DNA of 24,214 bases from Lachnospiraceae bacterium UBA3785. Its GTDB lineage: Bacteria; Bacillota; Clostridia; Lachnospirales; Lachnospiraceae. Of this stretch, positions 15,553 to 23,563 are shown one piece after another. The notes below the pieces were generated by a model that was not told the DNA's origin, searched no databases, and saw only the letters and a list, made by a program, of their open reading frames with translations. The position numbers and the translations under genes are program-made. The first letter of the stretch is position 1, and each line of letters begins with the position of its first letter. The DNA is taken from the NCBI GenBank assembly GCA_002369495.1, contig DFFD01000156.1, forward strand, positions 1-24,214, in the 5' to 3' direction.

Positions 15553-15720
15553 TCAGAAATTCAGGTCTTCCTTCTTGCGGTCGAACAGTTCGTTCACCCT
15601 GCGGTAAGCCCACTCCATGAGCTTCTGGTCAAGGTTCCAGAAATAAATGACGAACAGTATGCCGGTCGCCGCGGCAAGGACCTTGAACGTCTTCCAGATG
15701 ATCCTGAAAAATGTTTTCAT
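15553..15720 (-). CDS. One-helix membrane protein, 55 residues (copy 1)
   Basis: The predicted product starts MKTFFRIIWKTFKVLAAATG, continues with ILFVIYFWNLDQKLMEWAYR and ends FDRKKEDLNF. It has one hydrophobic helix (about 10-29) after a short basic N-terminus, then an amphipathic charged tail. AGAGGTG lies upstream of ATG 15720. It is clearly related to the 63-residue protein at 23564-23755: both have [FL]F[KR]II, a VL..LF helix, [DN]LDxK and FDxxKxxDL in the same order. Each copy sits 3' of a dehydratase gene pair (here after the activator gene), so a membrane anchor or small subunit for that enzyme is inferred. Confidence 0.8.
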   Translation of the reverse strand: MKTFFRIIWKTFKVLAAATGILFVIYFWNLDQKLMEWAYRRVNELFDRKKEDLNF

Positions 15721-15749
15721 TGTCAAATCACCTCTCTTCTGTGATCATC

Positions 15750-16550
15750 TCAGGCTTTCTTCGCCAGGCCTTTCTGGCGGGCATACTCTGCCGCTCCGAG
15801 AGCTCCCATGAGCTGCGGGTCCGTGGACAGATCCACGACCTTCAGCTTCAGGACACGCTCGATGGCGGCTTTGAGGCCGTCATTCTTCGCGCAGCCGCCG
15901 GTCAGCGTGATGGAATCCGTGGCGCCCGCCTTCTTCGACATGACGAAGCAGCGCTTTGCGACCGCCATCTGGATACCTGCCGCGATCTCGTCCATCGGCT
16001 TGCCTTCGCCGACCAGCGTGATGACTTCGGACTCCGCGAAGACCGTGCACTGGGCCGTGATCGGAATGACGTTCTTTGCTGTCAGGGAAAGCTTCGAGAA
16101 CTCCGGCAGGCTCATCTCGAAAGAGCGCGCCATCGCCTCGTAGAAACGTCCGGTGCCGGCCGCGCACTTGTCGTTCATCGCGAAGTTCTTAACGGTGCCG
16201 TCCGTATCGATGGAAATACCCTTGATGTCCTGTCCGCCGATATCGATGATCGCCTTCACGTTCGGGTTGGTCACGTGGACGCCCATCGCGTGGCAGGAGA
16301 TCTCGGAAATGTTCTCGTCCGCAAACGGAACCTTGTTCCGGCCGTAGCCGGTTCCGATCAGGTAGGCGAGATCTTCTGATTTTTCAAGCCCGGGCACCTG
16401 GTCCAGGACTTCCTTCATCGCGATCTCCGCCGATTCCTTCGCGTTGATCTTGCTCTTTAAGGTCGTGTCCGCCACGATCTTGCCGGTCTCGTCGATGATG
16501 ACTGCCTTTGTGTAAGTGGATCCTACGTCGCATCCGCCAAAATATCTCAT
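15750..16550 (-). CDS. Activator ATPase of 2-hydroxyacyl-CoA dehydratase (BcrAD/BadFG family)
   Basis: The predicted product has 266 residues, the usual size of HgdC/HadI-type activators. These are ASKHA-fold homodimers that use ATP to push one low-potential electron from a bridging [4Fe-4S] cluster into the dehydratase. Seen are the phosphate loop CDVGSTYTKAV, IGTGYGR, DIGGQDIKGI, and the cluster Cys129 in NDKCAAGTGRF and Cys168 in ITAQCTVFAESEV, then LTGGCAKN. ATG 16550 is chosen (GGAGAG 6 nt upstream); an in-frame start at 16586 would overlap the preceding gene and add 12 atypical residues. It is the only activator in the window and probably serves both dehydratase pairs. Confidence 0.95.
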   Translation of the reverse strand: MRYFGGCDVGSTYTKAVIIDETGKIVADTTLKSKINAKESAEIAMKEVLDQVPGLEKSEDLAYLIGTGYGRNKVPFADENISEISCHAMGVHVTNPNVKAIIDIGGQDIKGISIDTDGTVKNFAMNDKCAAGTGRFYEAMARSFEMSLPEFSKLSLTAKNVIPITAQCTVFAESEVITLVGEGKPMDEIAAGIQMAVAKRCFVMSKKAGATDSITLTGGCAKNDGLKAAIERVLKLKVVDLSTDPQLMGALGAAEYARQKGLAKKA

Positions 16551-16582
16551 GATCTTCTCTCCATTCGTTATCAGTTTTGCGC

Positions 16583-18358
16583 TCACCAGGAGGCGTCGTC
16601 TTCAAAATCAACCAGCGACGGATCAAGCGGTTCCTCCCGCATGACCGTGCGCATGTATTCATTTACCTTCGACCGCATATCCTTGCGGGAGACCGTACGC
16701 GGATCCATCAGGTCGTGCTCGATCCAGATGAGCCGCACGCCGTGCTCTCTCGCCTGCTCGTCGAAGAGACCGTTCAGTGTGGACATGTTCTTGCAGGAGA
16801 CGTGCTGGTACATGATGACGATGTCCGGCTTCCAGATCTCCACCTGGCGGAAGAGCTCGGTCAGAACGTGGTCGTAGCCGCCGTTCGTGTGCCGGCGCAT
16901 AACCATGCGCTCGTAGAGTCTCGCCATGTCTCGGAGGGCTTCCTCCTTGTCCTCGGTCTCCAGCGGCTTCGTGAAGTTCAGGCTCTCCATCTCCACGAGG
17001 ACGTTGATGCCCCAGCAGTTGGCCAGCCAGTTCGAGAAGTTCGCGTAGTAGTGAGCCGGGACGCTCCAGACGATCGCGCGGTGGCGCATCTTGCCGCGCC
17101 AGGGCTCCTCGCGATTCTCGTAGGCCGCCTTCATCAGCCGGTCGACCTTGCTGAAGGTCTTCAGGATGCGCGGGTCGAGGCCGCCGTCCATCTCGTAGTT
17201 CCATTTTCTGAAGAGCTCGTAGCACGGGCCGATCAGCTGCGGGTAAGGCGTCTGGTTGACTTCCCACTTCTCAAGCTCGTACTTCGTCTCCTCGTTGAAG
17301 CGCTTCATCGCGGCGAAATAGGCGTCCCAGCTCCATTTCGCGCCGGTCTGCTCCTCGATAAAGCGGATGCAGGCCTTGATGTCCTCCACCGCGGCGTCCA
17401 TGATGGACTCGTCCTCGTAGCGGACCGGGAACGCCAGATGGAAGGTCGGCAGGTCCTTGAACCGCCTCGAGGTGTAGGACGAGGCCATGACCGAACCGTC
17501 GCAGGGCATCGAGCTGGAAATGAAGCACGCGCCCATATGCGGCAGCGCGTCCACGACGCAGGCTCCGCACTCGGACGTCGGCACCGGACAGGTGTCCGAA
17601 GGCAGTCCGTAGGACTCCACCGCGTCGATGTAGGGCATGCAGGCCAGCTGGTCGATCTCGGACAGCAGGAACACCGGCATCAGCTGATAGGGGATGCCCG
17701 CAAGATCCGGGAAGCCTGCCATGATCTGCGCCATGGTCATCTCGTCGAGCAGCACGATCTTCTTCGAGAGATCCGTGCTGTTGCCGCCCTTCTCGTCCGC
17801 TTTCATGAGGAGAACAAGGTTCTCGGCGACATAGCGGAAGATCGCGTAGATGAGCTCGTGGTGCATCTTGAGCGCCTTGCCTCGGAGTCCGAGCGTATTC
17901 TTGTCCATGAAGGAGTGGCAGCAGAAGTAGGAGATCATCCAGCGGTAATGCAGCGCGCCGTTCAGCGACGGGATGAGGTCCTTGCTGAAGGTCGCCAGCA
18001 GCATCGCCCACATTCTGGCCCACTCATAGAAATCGGCTCCCGTGTCCTTAAGGCCGCGCCATTCGCGGCGGACTGTGGCCATTTTGCCGTTCCGGTAGAG
18101 CTTGCCGAGCTGCTTCTCTCCGTTTAAGATGAGGTCTTTGACCTCGGCCGGGCTCATTTTCCCAAGCAGGGAAGCCTCGTAGGAGACGCGCTTATAAAAT
18201 GCCTTCGCGTCGCCCGCCGCGTCCTTCCCGACCTCCTTCCAGTCGGTCTCCTTCAGCATGTCGGCGATGATGCCGCCGACCTCCTTCAGGTTTTCCGCCT
18301 GGAGCTTCAGGTTCATGTGGTCTTTCATCCGGAATAATTTCGGATCCGGGTATTTCAT
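16583..18358 (-). CDS. 2-hydroxyacyl-CoA dehydratase-type large subunit (copy 1)
   Basis: The predicted product has 591 residues, larger than the usual 400-480 of HgdA/HadB/BcrB-type subunits because of an N-terminal extension of about 130-200 residues. The family core shows GLPSDTCP (Cys257), SECGACVVD, SSSMPCDGSV (Cys286), FIEEQTGAKWSWDAYFAAMKRFNE, LANCWGINVLVEMES (Cys448), VSCKN (Cys522) and the end REEPLDPSLVDFEDDASW. Cys257, 286, 448 and 522 are shared with copy 2 and are the candidate Fe-S ligands. AAGGAGGTG lies about 10 nt before ATG 18358, which overlaps the small-subunit stop (ATGA). With the small subunit it should form an oxygen-sensitive Fe-S enzyme acting on a CoA ester; benzoyl-CoA-reductase-like or double-cubane-type reduction is the alternative to dehydration. 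Confidence 0.88.
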   Translation of the reverse strand: MKYPDPKLFRMKDHMNLKLQAENLKEVGGIIADMLKETDWKEVGKDAAGDAKAFYKRVSYEASLLGKMSPAEVKDLILNGEKQLGKLYRNGKMATVRREWRGLKDTGADFYEWARMWAMLLATFSKDLIPSLNGALHYRWMISYFCCHSFMDKNTLGLRGKALKMHHELIYAIFRYVAENLVLLMKADEKGGNSTDLSKKIVLLDEMTMAQIMAGFPDLAGIPYQLMPVFLLSEIDQLACMPYIDAVESYGLPSDTCPVPTSECGACVVDALPHMGACFISSSMPCDGSVMASSYTSRRFKDLPTFHLAFPVRYEDESIMDAAVEDIKACIRFIEEQTGAKWSWDAYFAAMKRFNEETKYELEKWEVNQTPYPQLIGPCYELFRKWNYEMDGGLDPRILKTFSKVDRLMKAAYENREEPWRGKMRHRAIVWSVPAHYYANFSNWLANCWGINVLVEMESLNFTKPLETEDKEEALRDMARLYERMVMRRHTNGGYDHVLTELFRQVEIWKPDIVIMYQHVSCKNMSTLNGLFDEQAREHGVRLIWIEHDLMDPRTVSRKDMRSKVNEYMRTVMREEPLDPSLVDFEDDASW

Positions 18359-19557
18359 CCGCCCTGCACCTCCTTTCCGCCGTGGATGCGTTTGATCTCA
18401 AGCGCCTCGACAAATGCCTGGAACCGGGTACGAAGCTGCCCGGAATTGCGGACATTGTAAGGCCGGTCGATGGAGAGGACGGGCCAGCCGTACTCCTCCG
18501 CAAGGATGTGGCTCGCGAGCGGCCGCTCGAAGCCCCAGAAATCACAGAATTTCATCTGCTCGTAGATGATGCCGTCCGCGCTGTACTCTCTGGCGAGACG
18601 GTCCGCGGTGTCTCTTCTCTGCTGCACCTTCTCCTCGCTCATGTAGCGGGCGCACTCGGAGGTCTTCATATAATGAAGGACGATCTGGCGGAGAATGTTC
18701 TCGTTCGGATCGATCTTAATCTCCTCCCGTCCGGGCTTGGAGCCGTAGCAGTAGCGGTCCGCGACGACCATCGCGCCGGCGTCCTCCAGGAGCCTTGTGA
18801 AATCGAGATCGTCGATCTCGGAGCCGACCACCACCACTCTCGCACGGAAGGGAGACTTCTCATCCGGCTCGCGGTGACGGATCTCCTCAAGCGTCTCCCT
18901 CAGATACGGCAGGATCAGCCGCTTCGGGCAGCAGTAGGAGACGAGCGAGAGCACATGGTACTCGTAGCCGGTGACCGGAGGATTCGGCAGTTTCCGGAGA
19001 TCCCCGATCTCCGTCATGATCCGGCAGACCTCGTTGTGCTCCTCAACAGCCTTAAGGAGCGCCTCGTCCGAGGTGTCGACCCCGTACCGCTCCTTCAGGA
19101 CGTCCAGCAGCCGTAGACGCATCTGGATCTCCATCTGGTCGACCGTGTAGCTCTCGATCTTGTAGGGGATATCGCAGTGCGTGATGAAGAAATCCGGCTT
19201 CTCGCAGCACTTCAGTATCTCAAAATGCTCGTAGCAGCGGTTCATCGCCGAACATGCGTCGACGCCGGCGATCCCGTCGAGGAACTGGTACCCGCCCTCG
19301 ATCGCTCTCTCGAGCAGGGAGCGGCAGTACTCGCAGGTGTAGTTGGACATATAGTATGTCGCGATGTCGATTGACGAGGACCTGGGAGCGCGCAGGCGCA
19401 CCGAAAAGCAATTTCCCAGATTGAGAAGCACTTCCGGCATGTGGTAGCAGGTGTAGCCGATCGCGAGGTCTCCCTCGGACTGAGCCTTTTTGACCAGCTC
19501 GTTGTCCGCGTTCTCCAGCAGATTCTCAAATTCAATCAGGTATTTGAGATCCTTCAA
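18355..19557 (-). CDS. 2-hydroxyacyl-CoA dehydratase-type small subunit (copy 1)
   Basis: The predicted product has 400 residues, similar to HgdB/HadC/BcrC-type subunits. TTG 19557 is chosen as start: AGGAGG lies 7 nt upstream, whereas ATG 19563 is only 1 nt from it. The TTG start also gives MKDL..., matching the MRDL... start and the exact 400-residue length of copy 2. Core features are GYTCYHMPEVLLNLGNCFSV (Cys37, Cys50), MSNYTCEYC (Cys75, Cys78), ACSAMNRC (Cys102, Cys108), EQMKFCDFWGFE (about Cys338) and the end GQLRTRFQAFVE. The start overlaps the cooC-like gene by 26 nt and the stop overlaps the large subunit by 4 nt, so expression is tightly coupled. Confidence 0.9.
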   Translation of the reverse strand: MKDLKYLIEFENLLENADNELVKKAQSEGDLAIGYTCYHMPEVLLNLGNCFSVRLRAPRSSSIDIATYYMSNYTCEYCRSLLERAIEGGYQFLDGIAGVDACSAMNRCYEHFEILKCCEKPDFFITHCDIPYKIESYTVDQMEIQMRLRLLDVLKERYGVDTSDEALLKAVEEHNEVCRIMTEIGDLRKLPNPPVTGYEYHVLSLVSYCCPKRLILPYLRETLEEIRHREPDEKSPFRARVVVVGSEIDDLDFTRLLEDAGAMVVADRYCYGSKPGREEIKIDPNENILRQIVLHYMKTSECARYMSEEKVQQRRDTADRLAREYSADGIIYEQMKFCDFWGFERPLASHILAEEYGWPVLSIDRPYNVRNSGQLRTRFQAFVEALEIKRIHGGKEVQGG

Positions 19558-20335
19558 AACCATCCCTCCTTTGCTGCAGTATATTCATTCCAAGGAGCGC
19601 TTTTCTGGCTCCTTCAAGTATCGCTGCATCCTCCGGCAGTTCAAATACGCTCCTGCCCTCCACATCGTTCTCGACGAGGCGGTCGTCGGCGCCGATGACG
19701 GCGACGATCTTCATTTTCCCGATGTGATCCTCCGTGATCCGCTCCGGCATGAGGACGCGGTTCAGGACCGCCCCGACCTCGTCGTACATCACCATCTTCT
19801 CCGCGACGCCCTGGATCGTCTCAATGATCGAGATCCCCTTCCGGCTCTGGTCGGAGACGCAGATGAGGTGGGTCACCCGCTCCATCACGCGGCGGTTGAT
19901 CTGCTCGATCCCTGCCTCCCCGTCGATGACAACGTAGTCGAACTCGCCGGCGAGAAGCCCGATCACCTGCCGGAGGTAGGTGTTGATCGCGCAGTAGCAG
20001 CCGGCGGCCTCCGGCCGTCCGATGGCGAGAAATGCAAACCCGTTCTTCTCCTCCATCGCCTCAAACAGGCGGAACCGCGCCTCCGCGAGAATGTCCTCAG
20101 TTCCCTCAAGCCCTTCCGTCACGTCCTTCGCGACGCGCAGGCGGATATCGTCCAGCGTCTCGGTCACCCGGACGCCCAGCGCGGTCGCAAGGCCGACGGC
20201 CGGGTCGGCGTCGATGGCAAGGATCCTGGCTTCCGGCTTCTCCTCGGTTAGAATGCGCACGATTGCGGCCGAGAGGGATGTCTTGCCCACGCCGCCCTTG
20301 CCGGTCAGGGCCAGGATCGCTGTTTTATGGTCCAT
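19532..20335 (-). CDS. cooC: CooC-type nickel-insertion ATPase (SIMIBI/MinD class)
   Basis: The predicted product has 267 residues. It has the deviant Walker A KGGVGKTS (13-20), AIDADPAVGLATALG (40-54), the CooC signature GRPEAAGCYC with Cys113-x-Cys115 (metal site at the dimer interface in CooC), DYVVIDGEAGIEQINRR and SRKGISI. CooC and AcsF dimers use ATP to load nickel into CO dehydrogenase or acetyl-CoA synthase. It is the first gene of the leftward operon, and its end overlaps the dehydratase small subunit by 26 nt. The client could be the acetyl-CoA-synthase-like protein, the dehydratase-type enzyme, or a CODH outside the window. The family call is firm; the client is unknown. Confidence 0.92.
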   Translation of the reverse strand: MDHKTAILALTGKGGVGKTSLSAAIVRILTEEKPEARILAIDADPAVGLATALGVRVTETLDDIRLRVAKDVTEGLEGTEDILAEARFRLFEAMEEKNGFAFLAIGRPEAAGCYCAINTYLRQVIGLLAGEFDYVVIDGEAGIEQINRRVMERVTHLICVSDQSRKGISIIETIQGVAEKMVMYDEVGAVLNRVLMPERITEDHIGKMKIVAVIGADDRLVENDVEGRSVFELPEDAAILEGARKALLGMNILQQRRDGFEGSQIPD

Positions 20336-20381
20336 AGGAAGTTTCCTCCTTCGGAAAATATTTCATGCCAATCCAATTTTC

Positions 20382-20410
20382 AGCATACCATATTTATCTA
20401 ATATTTACAA
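20382..20410 (-). promoter_or_regulatory. Promoter of the cooC-dehydratase operon
   Basis: On the minus strand TTGTAA (20410-20405) and TATGCT (20387-20382) are 17 bp apart, with TG before the -10 box. It sits about 47 nt before ATG 20335, which has GGAGGAAAC upstream. The region is AT-rich, as expected for a promoter. Confidence 0.5.
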
Positions 20411-20470
20411 GTTTTTCAGCAAAACGAGTGGGTTTCTCAACAATTTTTACGAGTTTTTCTCCTGTTTCAT

Positions 20471-20499
20471 TTGTATTCTTTTTTCGGATGTGATAAATT
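20471..20499 (+). promoter_or_regulatory. Promoter of the second dehydratase operon
   Basis: TTGTAT (20471-20476) and TAAATT (20494-20499) are separated by 17 bp, with TG before the -10 box. It would give an untranslated leader of about 85 nt containing two stem-loops. Confidence 0.45.
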
Positions 20500-20519
20500 T
20501 TAGTATAGGATGTTCTGTC

Positions 20520-20574
20520 CTGCAGCGTGTTTCCCGGCTGCAGAGATCTTTAAGATCTTCCGCCAGCGGAAGAT
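20520..20574 (+). promoter_or_regulatory. Two stem-loops in the leader of the second dehydratase operon
   Basis: CTGCAGC (20520-20526) pairs with GCTGCAG (20537-20543). ATCTTCCG (20555-20562) pairs with CGGAAGAT (20567-20574) around a CCAG loop. The second hairpin ends 6 nt before the AGGAG ribosome site (20581-20585). Neither is followed by a T-run, so control of translation or mRNA stability is more likely than termination. No known riboswitch class is recognised. Confidence 0.55.
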
Positions 20575-20589
20575 GCAGAAAGGAGCCTT

Positions 20590-21792
20590 ATGAGGGACCT
20601 TGTACACATCATTGAACTTGAGCAGCTGCTGCTCGAGGCCAACAACGACCTCGTGCGGCAGGCAAAATCAGAGGGAAAGCGGGCGCTCGGCTACACCTGC
20701 TCCTTCATGCCCGAGGTGCTGCTCGACCTGCCGGGCTGCTTCTCGGTACGCCTTCGTGCCCCGCGCAGCGCCTCGCCCGACATCGCCACCTACTACATGT
20801 CCAACCGGACCTGCATGTTCGGCCGCTGCCTCCTTGAGCGCGCGCTGGAGGGCGGGTTTAATTTCCTTGACGCCGAGATGGCGACGGAGACCTGCACCGT
20901 CACCTGCCGCTTCCAGGAGCACCTGCAGATGATGGATGTGATCCAGAACCCCGACTTTTTCTGCGAGTTCACGGATGTTCCCTTCAAGAAGAATCAGAAC
21001 TCCATCGACCACTACACCACCCAGCTCCGGGCCCACGTGCTTACGCCGCTCCATGAGCGTTTCGGGATCGATGTCTCCGACGACGCCCTCAGGGCCGCCG
21101 TCGCGGAGCACAACGAGGTCTGCCGCCTCATCACGGAGATCGGCAGCTACCGCAAAAAGGACATTCCGACCATTACGGGCTTCGAGTTCCAGCTCATCCA
21201 GCTCTCGACCCTCGTATGTCCCAAGTACCTCATTCTTCCGATTCTCCGGGATATCGCCGAGGACCTTAAGACCCGCGAGCCGGATGCCCGCATCCCGTGG
21301 CGCTGCAAGGTCGTTCTCGCCGGTTCGGAAAATGACGACCCCTACTTCACCCAGCTCATCGAGGAGTGCGGCGCCCTGGTCGTCGCCGACCGCCACTGCT
21401 TCGGCTCTCTCCCGGGACGCGAAGAGATCGAGCTTCCCGAGGGTAAGGATGTGCTGACCGCCATCGCGGAGCACTATCTCCTCCACGAGCAGTGCCCCCG
21501 CTTCATGGAGCAGCACATCATGCGCGAGCGCAAGGAGTATCTTGCAGATCTCGCGAAAGAGTACAAGGCGGACGGCATCATCATCGAGCAGATGAAGTTC
21601 TGTGAGTACTGGAGTTACGAGCGCACGATCGACACCATCGTGATCCCGCGCGACCACGGCATCCCGGTATGTTCCATAGAGAAGGAATATGTCAATACCG
21701 CGATCGGCCAGCTCCGGACTCGTTTTCAGGCATTCATTGAGAGCATTGAGATCAAAAAGATCCAGAAAGAAAGGGAAGGAGCGGCCATATGA
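20590..21792 (+). CDS. 2-hydroxyacyl-CoA dehydratase-type small subunit (copy 2)
   Basis: The predicted product has 400 residues, paralogous over its whole length to the product of 18355-19557. Shared blocks include GYTC..MPEVLL (Cys37), FSVRLRAPRS, IATYYMSN.TC (Cys75), EHNEVCRLI/EHNEVCRIM, ADRHCFGSLPGREEI and IEQMKFCEYWSYE (Cys338), ending GQLRTRFQAFIESIEIKKI. Differences at the second Cys of the YTCEYC motif (here RTCMFGRC) and in the block after Cys102 suggest a different substrate or cluster environment. AGGAG lies 4 nt before ATG 20590. The stop overlaps the large subunit by 4 nt. It depends on the activator encoded at 15750-16550, since none is present in this operon. Confidence 0.9.
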   Translation: MRDLVHIIELEQLLLEANNDLVRQAKSEGKRALGYTCSFMPEVLLDLPGCFSVRLRAPRSASPDIATYYMSNRTCMFGRCLLERALEGGFNFLDAEMATETCTVTCRFQEHLQMMDVIQNPDFFCEFTDVPFKKNQNSIDHYTTQLRAHVLTPLHERFGIDVSDDALRAAVAEHNEVCRLITEIGSYRKKDIPTITGFEFQLIQLSTLVCPKYLILPILRDIAEDLKTREPDARIPWRCKVVLAGSENDDPYFTQLIEECGALVVADRHCFGSLPGREEIELPEGKDVLTAIAEHYLLHEQCPRFMEQHIMRERKEYLADLAKEYKADGIIIEQMKFCEYWSYERTIDTIVIPRDHGIPVCSIEKEYVNTAIGQLRTRFQAFIESIEIKKIQKEREGAAI

Positions 21793-23522
21793 GCGAACGC
21801 ACATTTAAGGAGACAGCGGGCGAGCGCGCAAAAGCTGCAAAAAATGCCGCAAAGGCAGCAGCTTCAAAGCTCCGGCACGCCGATTACAAAAAAGCTGCCG
21901 AATCAGTCCGTGAGAAGGCAAGGACTTTTGACATCAAAAAGGCCGCCCGGGATTTCTGGTACGGCAAGCCCCACGAGGAGAGACGGCTCGGCGACCTCTA
22001 CATCGGCAACACCGGCCTCTATAAGCACCGCGAGTGGCGCGGCTTCAAGGACACCATGTACTATTTCCATATGATCTGGCTTTACAACTACGTTCATATG
22101 GTGACCGACATCCTTTCTGGCGACGATCCCCTCTCCTTCTTTGCGGGAACCATGCGCTACCGCTGGATGGGCCAGACTTACCTCACTGTCATGCACTGGT
22201 TCGACCGCGGGCTTGAGGGCCTGCGCGGCCCGGCTCTCGCAGCCTCCGCCTGGCACTACCGCGGCATGACAAATGAAACCATCCGCCAGTTCATGCGCAT
22301 GTTCGCTGCCGACAAGAAGCTTCACGGCGGCAAGGAAAACAAATACTGGAAGAACACCATCGCCCACGATGAGACCGTCTCCGGCAACATCTTCTATCCC
22401 TGGAGAGACGTCATGGATGATGTTGCGCTGCAGATGATTCCCTATTTCGTCACCTGCCACGTCAACAACCATACCGTCTTAAACTACATCGATGCGATGC
22501 AGTCCATCGGCCTCCCGGCGGATCCCTGCCCGATGTGCCAGGCCGAGGCCGGCATCTTCGTTCTGGATGACTACCCGGATTACAGCCCGGTCATGGTCAC
22601 CTCCAACGAGGCCTGCGACGGCTCCGTGGCGACCTCCGTCATCCAGGACTGGTTCCTGAACCGCCCGCTCTTTGCGATGCCGCAGCCGATGCGCTTCGAC
22701 GATCCGCTGGTCCAGAAGCACTGCCAGGAGGAGATCGAGGAGTGTTGGAAGTTCGTCGAGGAGCAGACCGGCCATCCGTTCAACTGGGAAGAGTACAAGA
22801 AGCATGCGGAGAGCTTCAACAAGCTCACCGATTTCGAGCATGAAAAATGGGATGTCGCCGCAAACACGCCCTACTACCCGATCAACGGCGTCGCCCAGGC
22901 GCTCTACCGCATATACTATTCCCAGGACGGCGACCGCCCGATCTGGCATTTCGTTGATGCGCATGTGAGAAAGATCATGAACAAGACGGTCAAAAACAAG
23001 ATCGTCACCTTCCCGAAGACCCGCCACCGCGCGATCGCGTGGAGCTGCGCACCGCTCTACTACTCCAACTGGTGCACATGGGCCTACAACTGCTGGGGCA
23101 TCAACACCATCATTAACATGGACTCCCTGATGTTCGACCAGTACCTCCGCACGGACACCTACGAGCACGCGCTTGAGGATCTCGCGACCTTCAATGAGCT
23201 CGCTCCGATGCGCTCCATGGCGGTCGGCGGTCATGAGCATATCTTCCGCCTCTGGGAGTTCATGGAGAAGTTCAACTGCGATTTCGTCGTCATGTACGAC
23301 CAGCTGCAGTGCAAGGGCATGCAGGGCATCCACGGCATGTTCGAGGACGAGTTCAGAAAGCGCAACATCCACGCGGTCTGGGTACCGCACGCGCTTCCGG
23401 ACAAGCGTACCGTCTCCCGCAAGGAGATCCGCAAGATCATCAGCGACTACATGTACACGGTCATGCACGAGGAGCCGCTCGATCCGTCCCTGGTCGACTT
23501 CGACGATTCCGAATCCTGGTAA
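21789..23522 (+). CDS. 2-hydroxyacyl-CoA dehydratase-type large subunit (copy 2)
   Basis: The predicted product has 577 residues, paralogous to the product of 16583-18358. Shared blocks are REWRGFKDT, FAGTMRYRWM, GLPADPCPMC, NEACDGSV, FVEEQTGHPFNWEEYKKHAESFN, TRHRAIAWS, YNCWGINTIINMDSL, LQCKG, RTVSRKEIRKII and the end EEPLDPSLVDFDDSESW. The first 60 residues are Lys/Ala-rich and predicted helical (AKAAKNAAKAAASKL, then ESVREKARTF) and differ from copy 1. GGAAGGAG lies 7 nt before the start, which overlaps the small-subunit stop (ATGA). An Fe-S acyl-CoA dehydratase or reductase role is inferred as for copy 1; the substrate is unknown. Confidence 0.88.
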   Translation: MSERTFKETAGERAKAAKNAAKAAASKLRHADYKKAAESVREKARTFDIKKAARDFWYGKPHEERRLGDLYIGNTGLYKHREWRGFKDTMYYFHMIWLYNYVHMVTDILSGDDPLSFFAGTMRYRWMGQTYLTVMHWFDRGLEGLRGPALAASAWHYRGMTNETIRQFMRMFAADKKLHGGKENKYWKNTIAHDETVSGNIFYPWRDVMDDVALQMIPYFVTCHVNNHTVLNYIDAMQSIGLPADPCPMCQAEAGIFVLDDYPDYSPVMVTSNEACDGSVATSVIQDWFLNRPLFAMPQPMRFDDPLVQKHCQEEIEECWKFVEEQTGHPFNWEEYKKHAESFNKLTDFEHEKWDVAANTPYYPINGVAQALYRIYYSQDGDRPIWHFVDAHVRKIMNKTVKNKIVTFPKTRHRAIAWSCAPLYYSNWCTWAYNCWGINTIINMDSLMFDQYLRTDTYEHALEDLATFNELAPMRSMAVGGHEHIFRLWEFMEKFNCDFVVMYDQLQCKGMQGIHGMFEDEFRKRNIHAVWVPHALPDKRTVSRKEIRKIISDYMYTVMHEEPLDPSLVDFDDSESW

Positions 23523-23530
23523 AAAAGATG

Positions 23531-23550
23531 CGGCCCCGCCTGCGGGGCCG
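23531..23550 (+). other. GC-rich intercistronic stem-loop
   Basis: CGGCCCCG and CGGGGCCG enclose a CCTG loop in the 41-nt gap between the large subunit and the small membrane protein. There is no T-run after it. It directly precedes the AAAGGAG ribosome site, so it may protect the dehydratase mRNA end or lower expression of the small protein. Confidence 0.65.
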
Positions 23551-23563
23551 GAAAGGAGAATTC

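Noticed and set aside
16577..18127. Open frame of about 516 codons on the plus strand, opposite the first large subunit
   Set aside because: It is antisense to a gene with clear family motifs and a strong ribosome site, and its His/Val/Arg/Asp-rich product is typical of the reverse frame in GC-biased coding DNA.
20356..20371. Fourth sigma-54 promoter before the cooC operon
   Set aside because: TTGGCATG is present on the minus strand, but TT occupies the position required for the -12 GC, so the essential element is missing.
22479..23468. Open frame of about 329 codons on the minus strand, opposite the second large subunit
   Set aside because: Same reason: it mirrors codon bias of a conserved gene and shows no recognisable domain.
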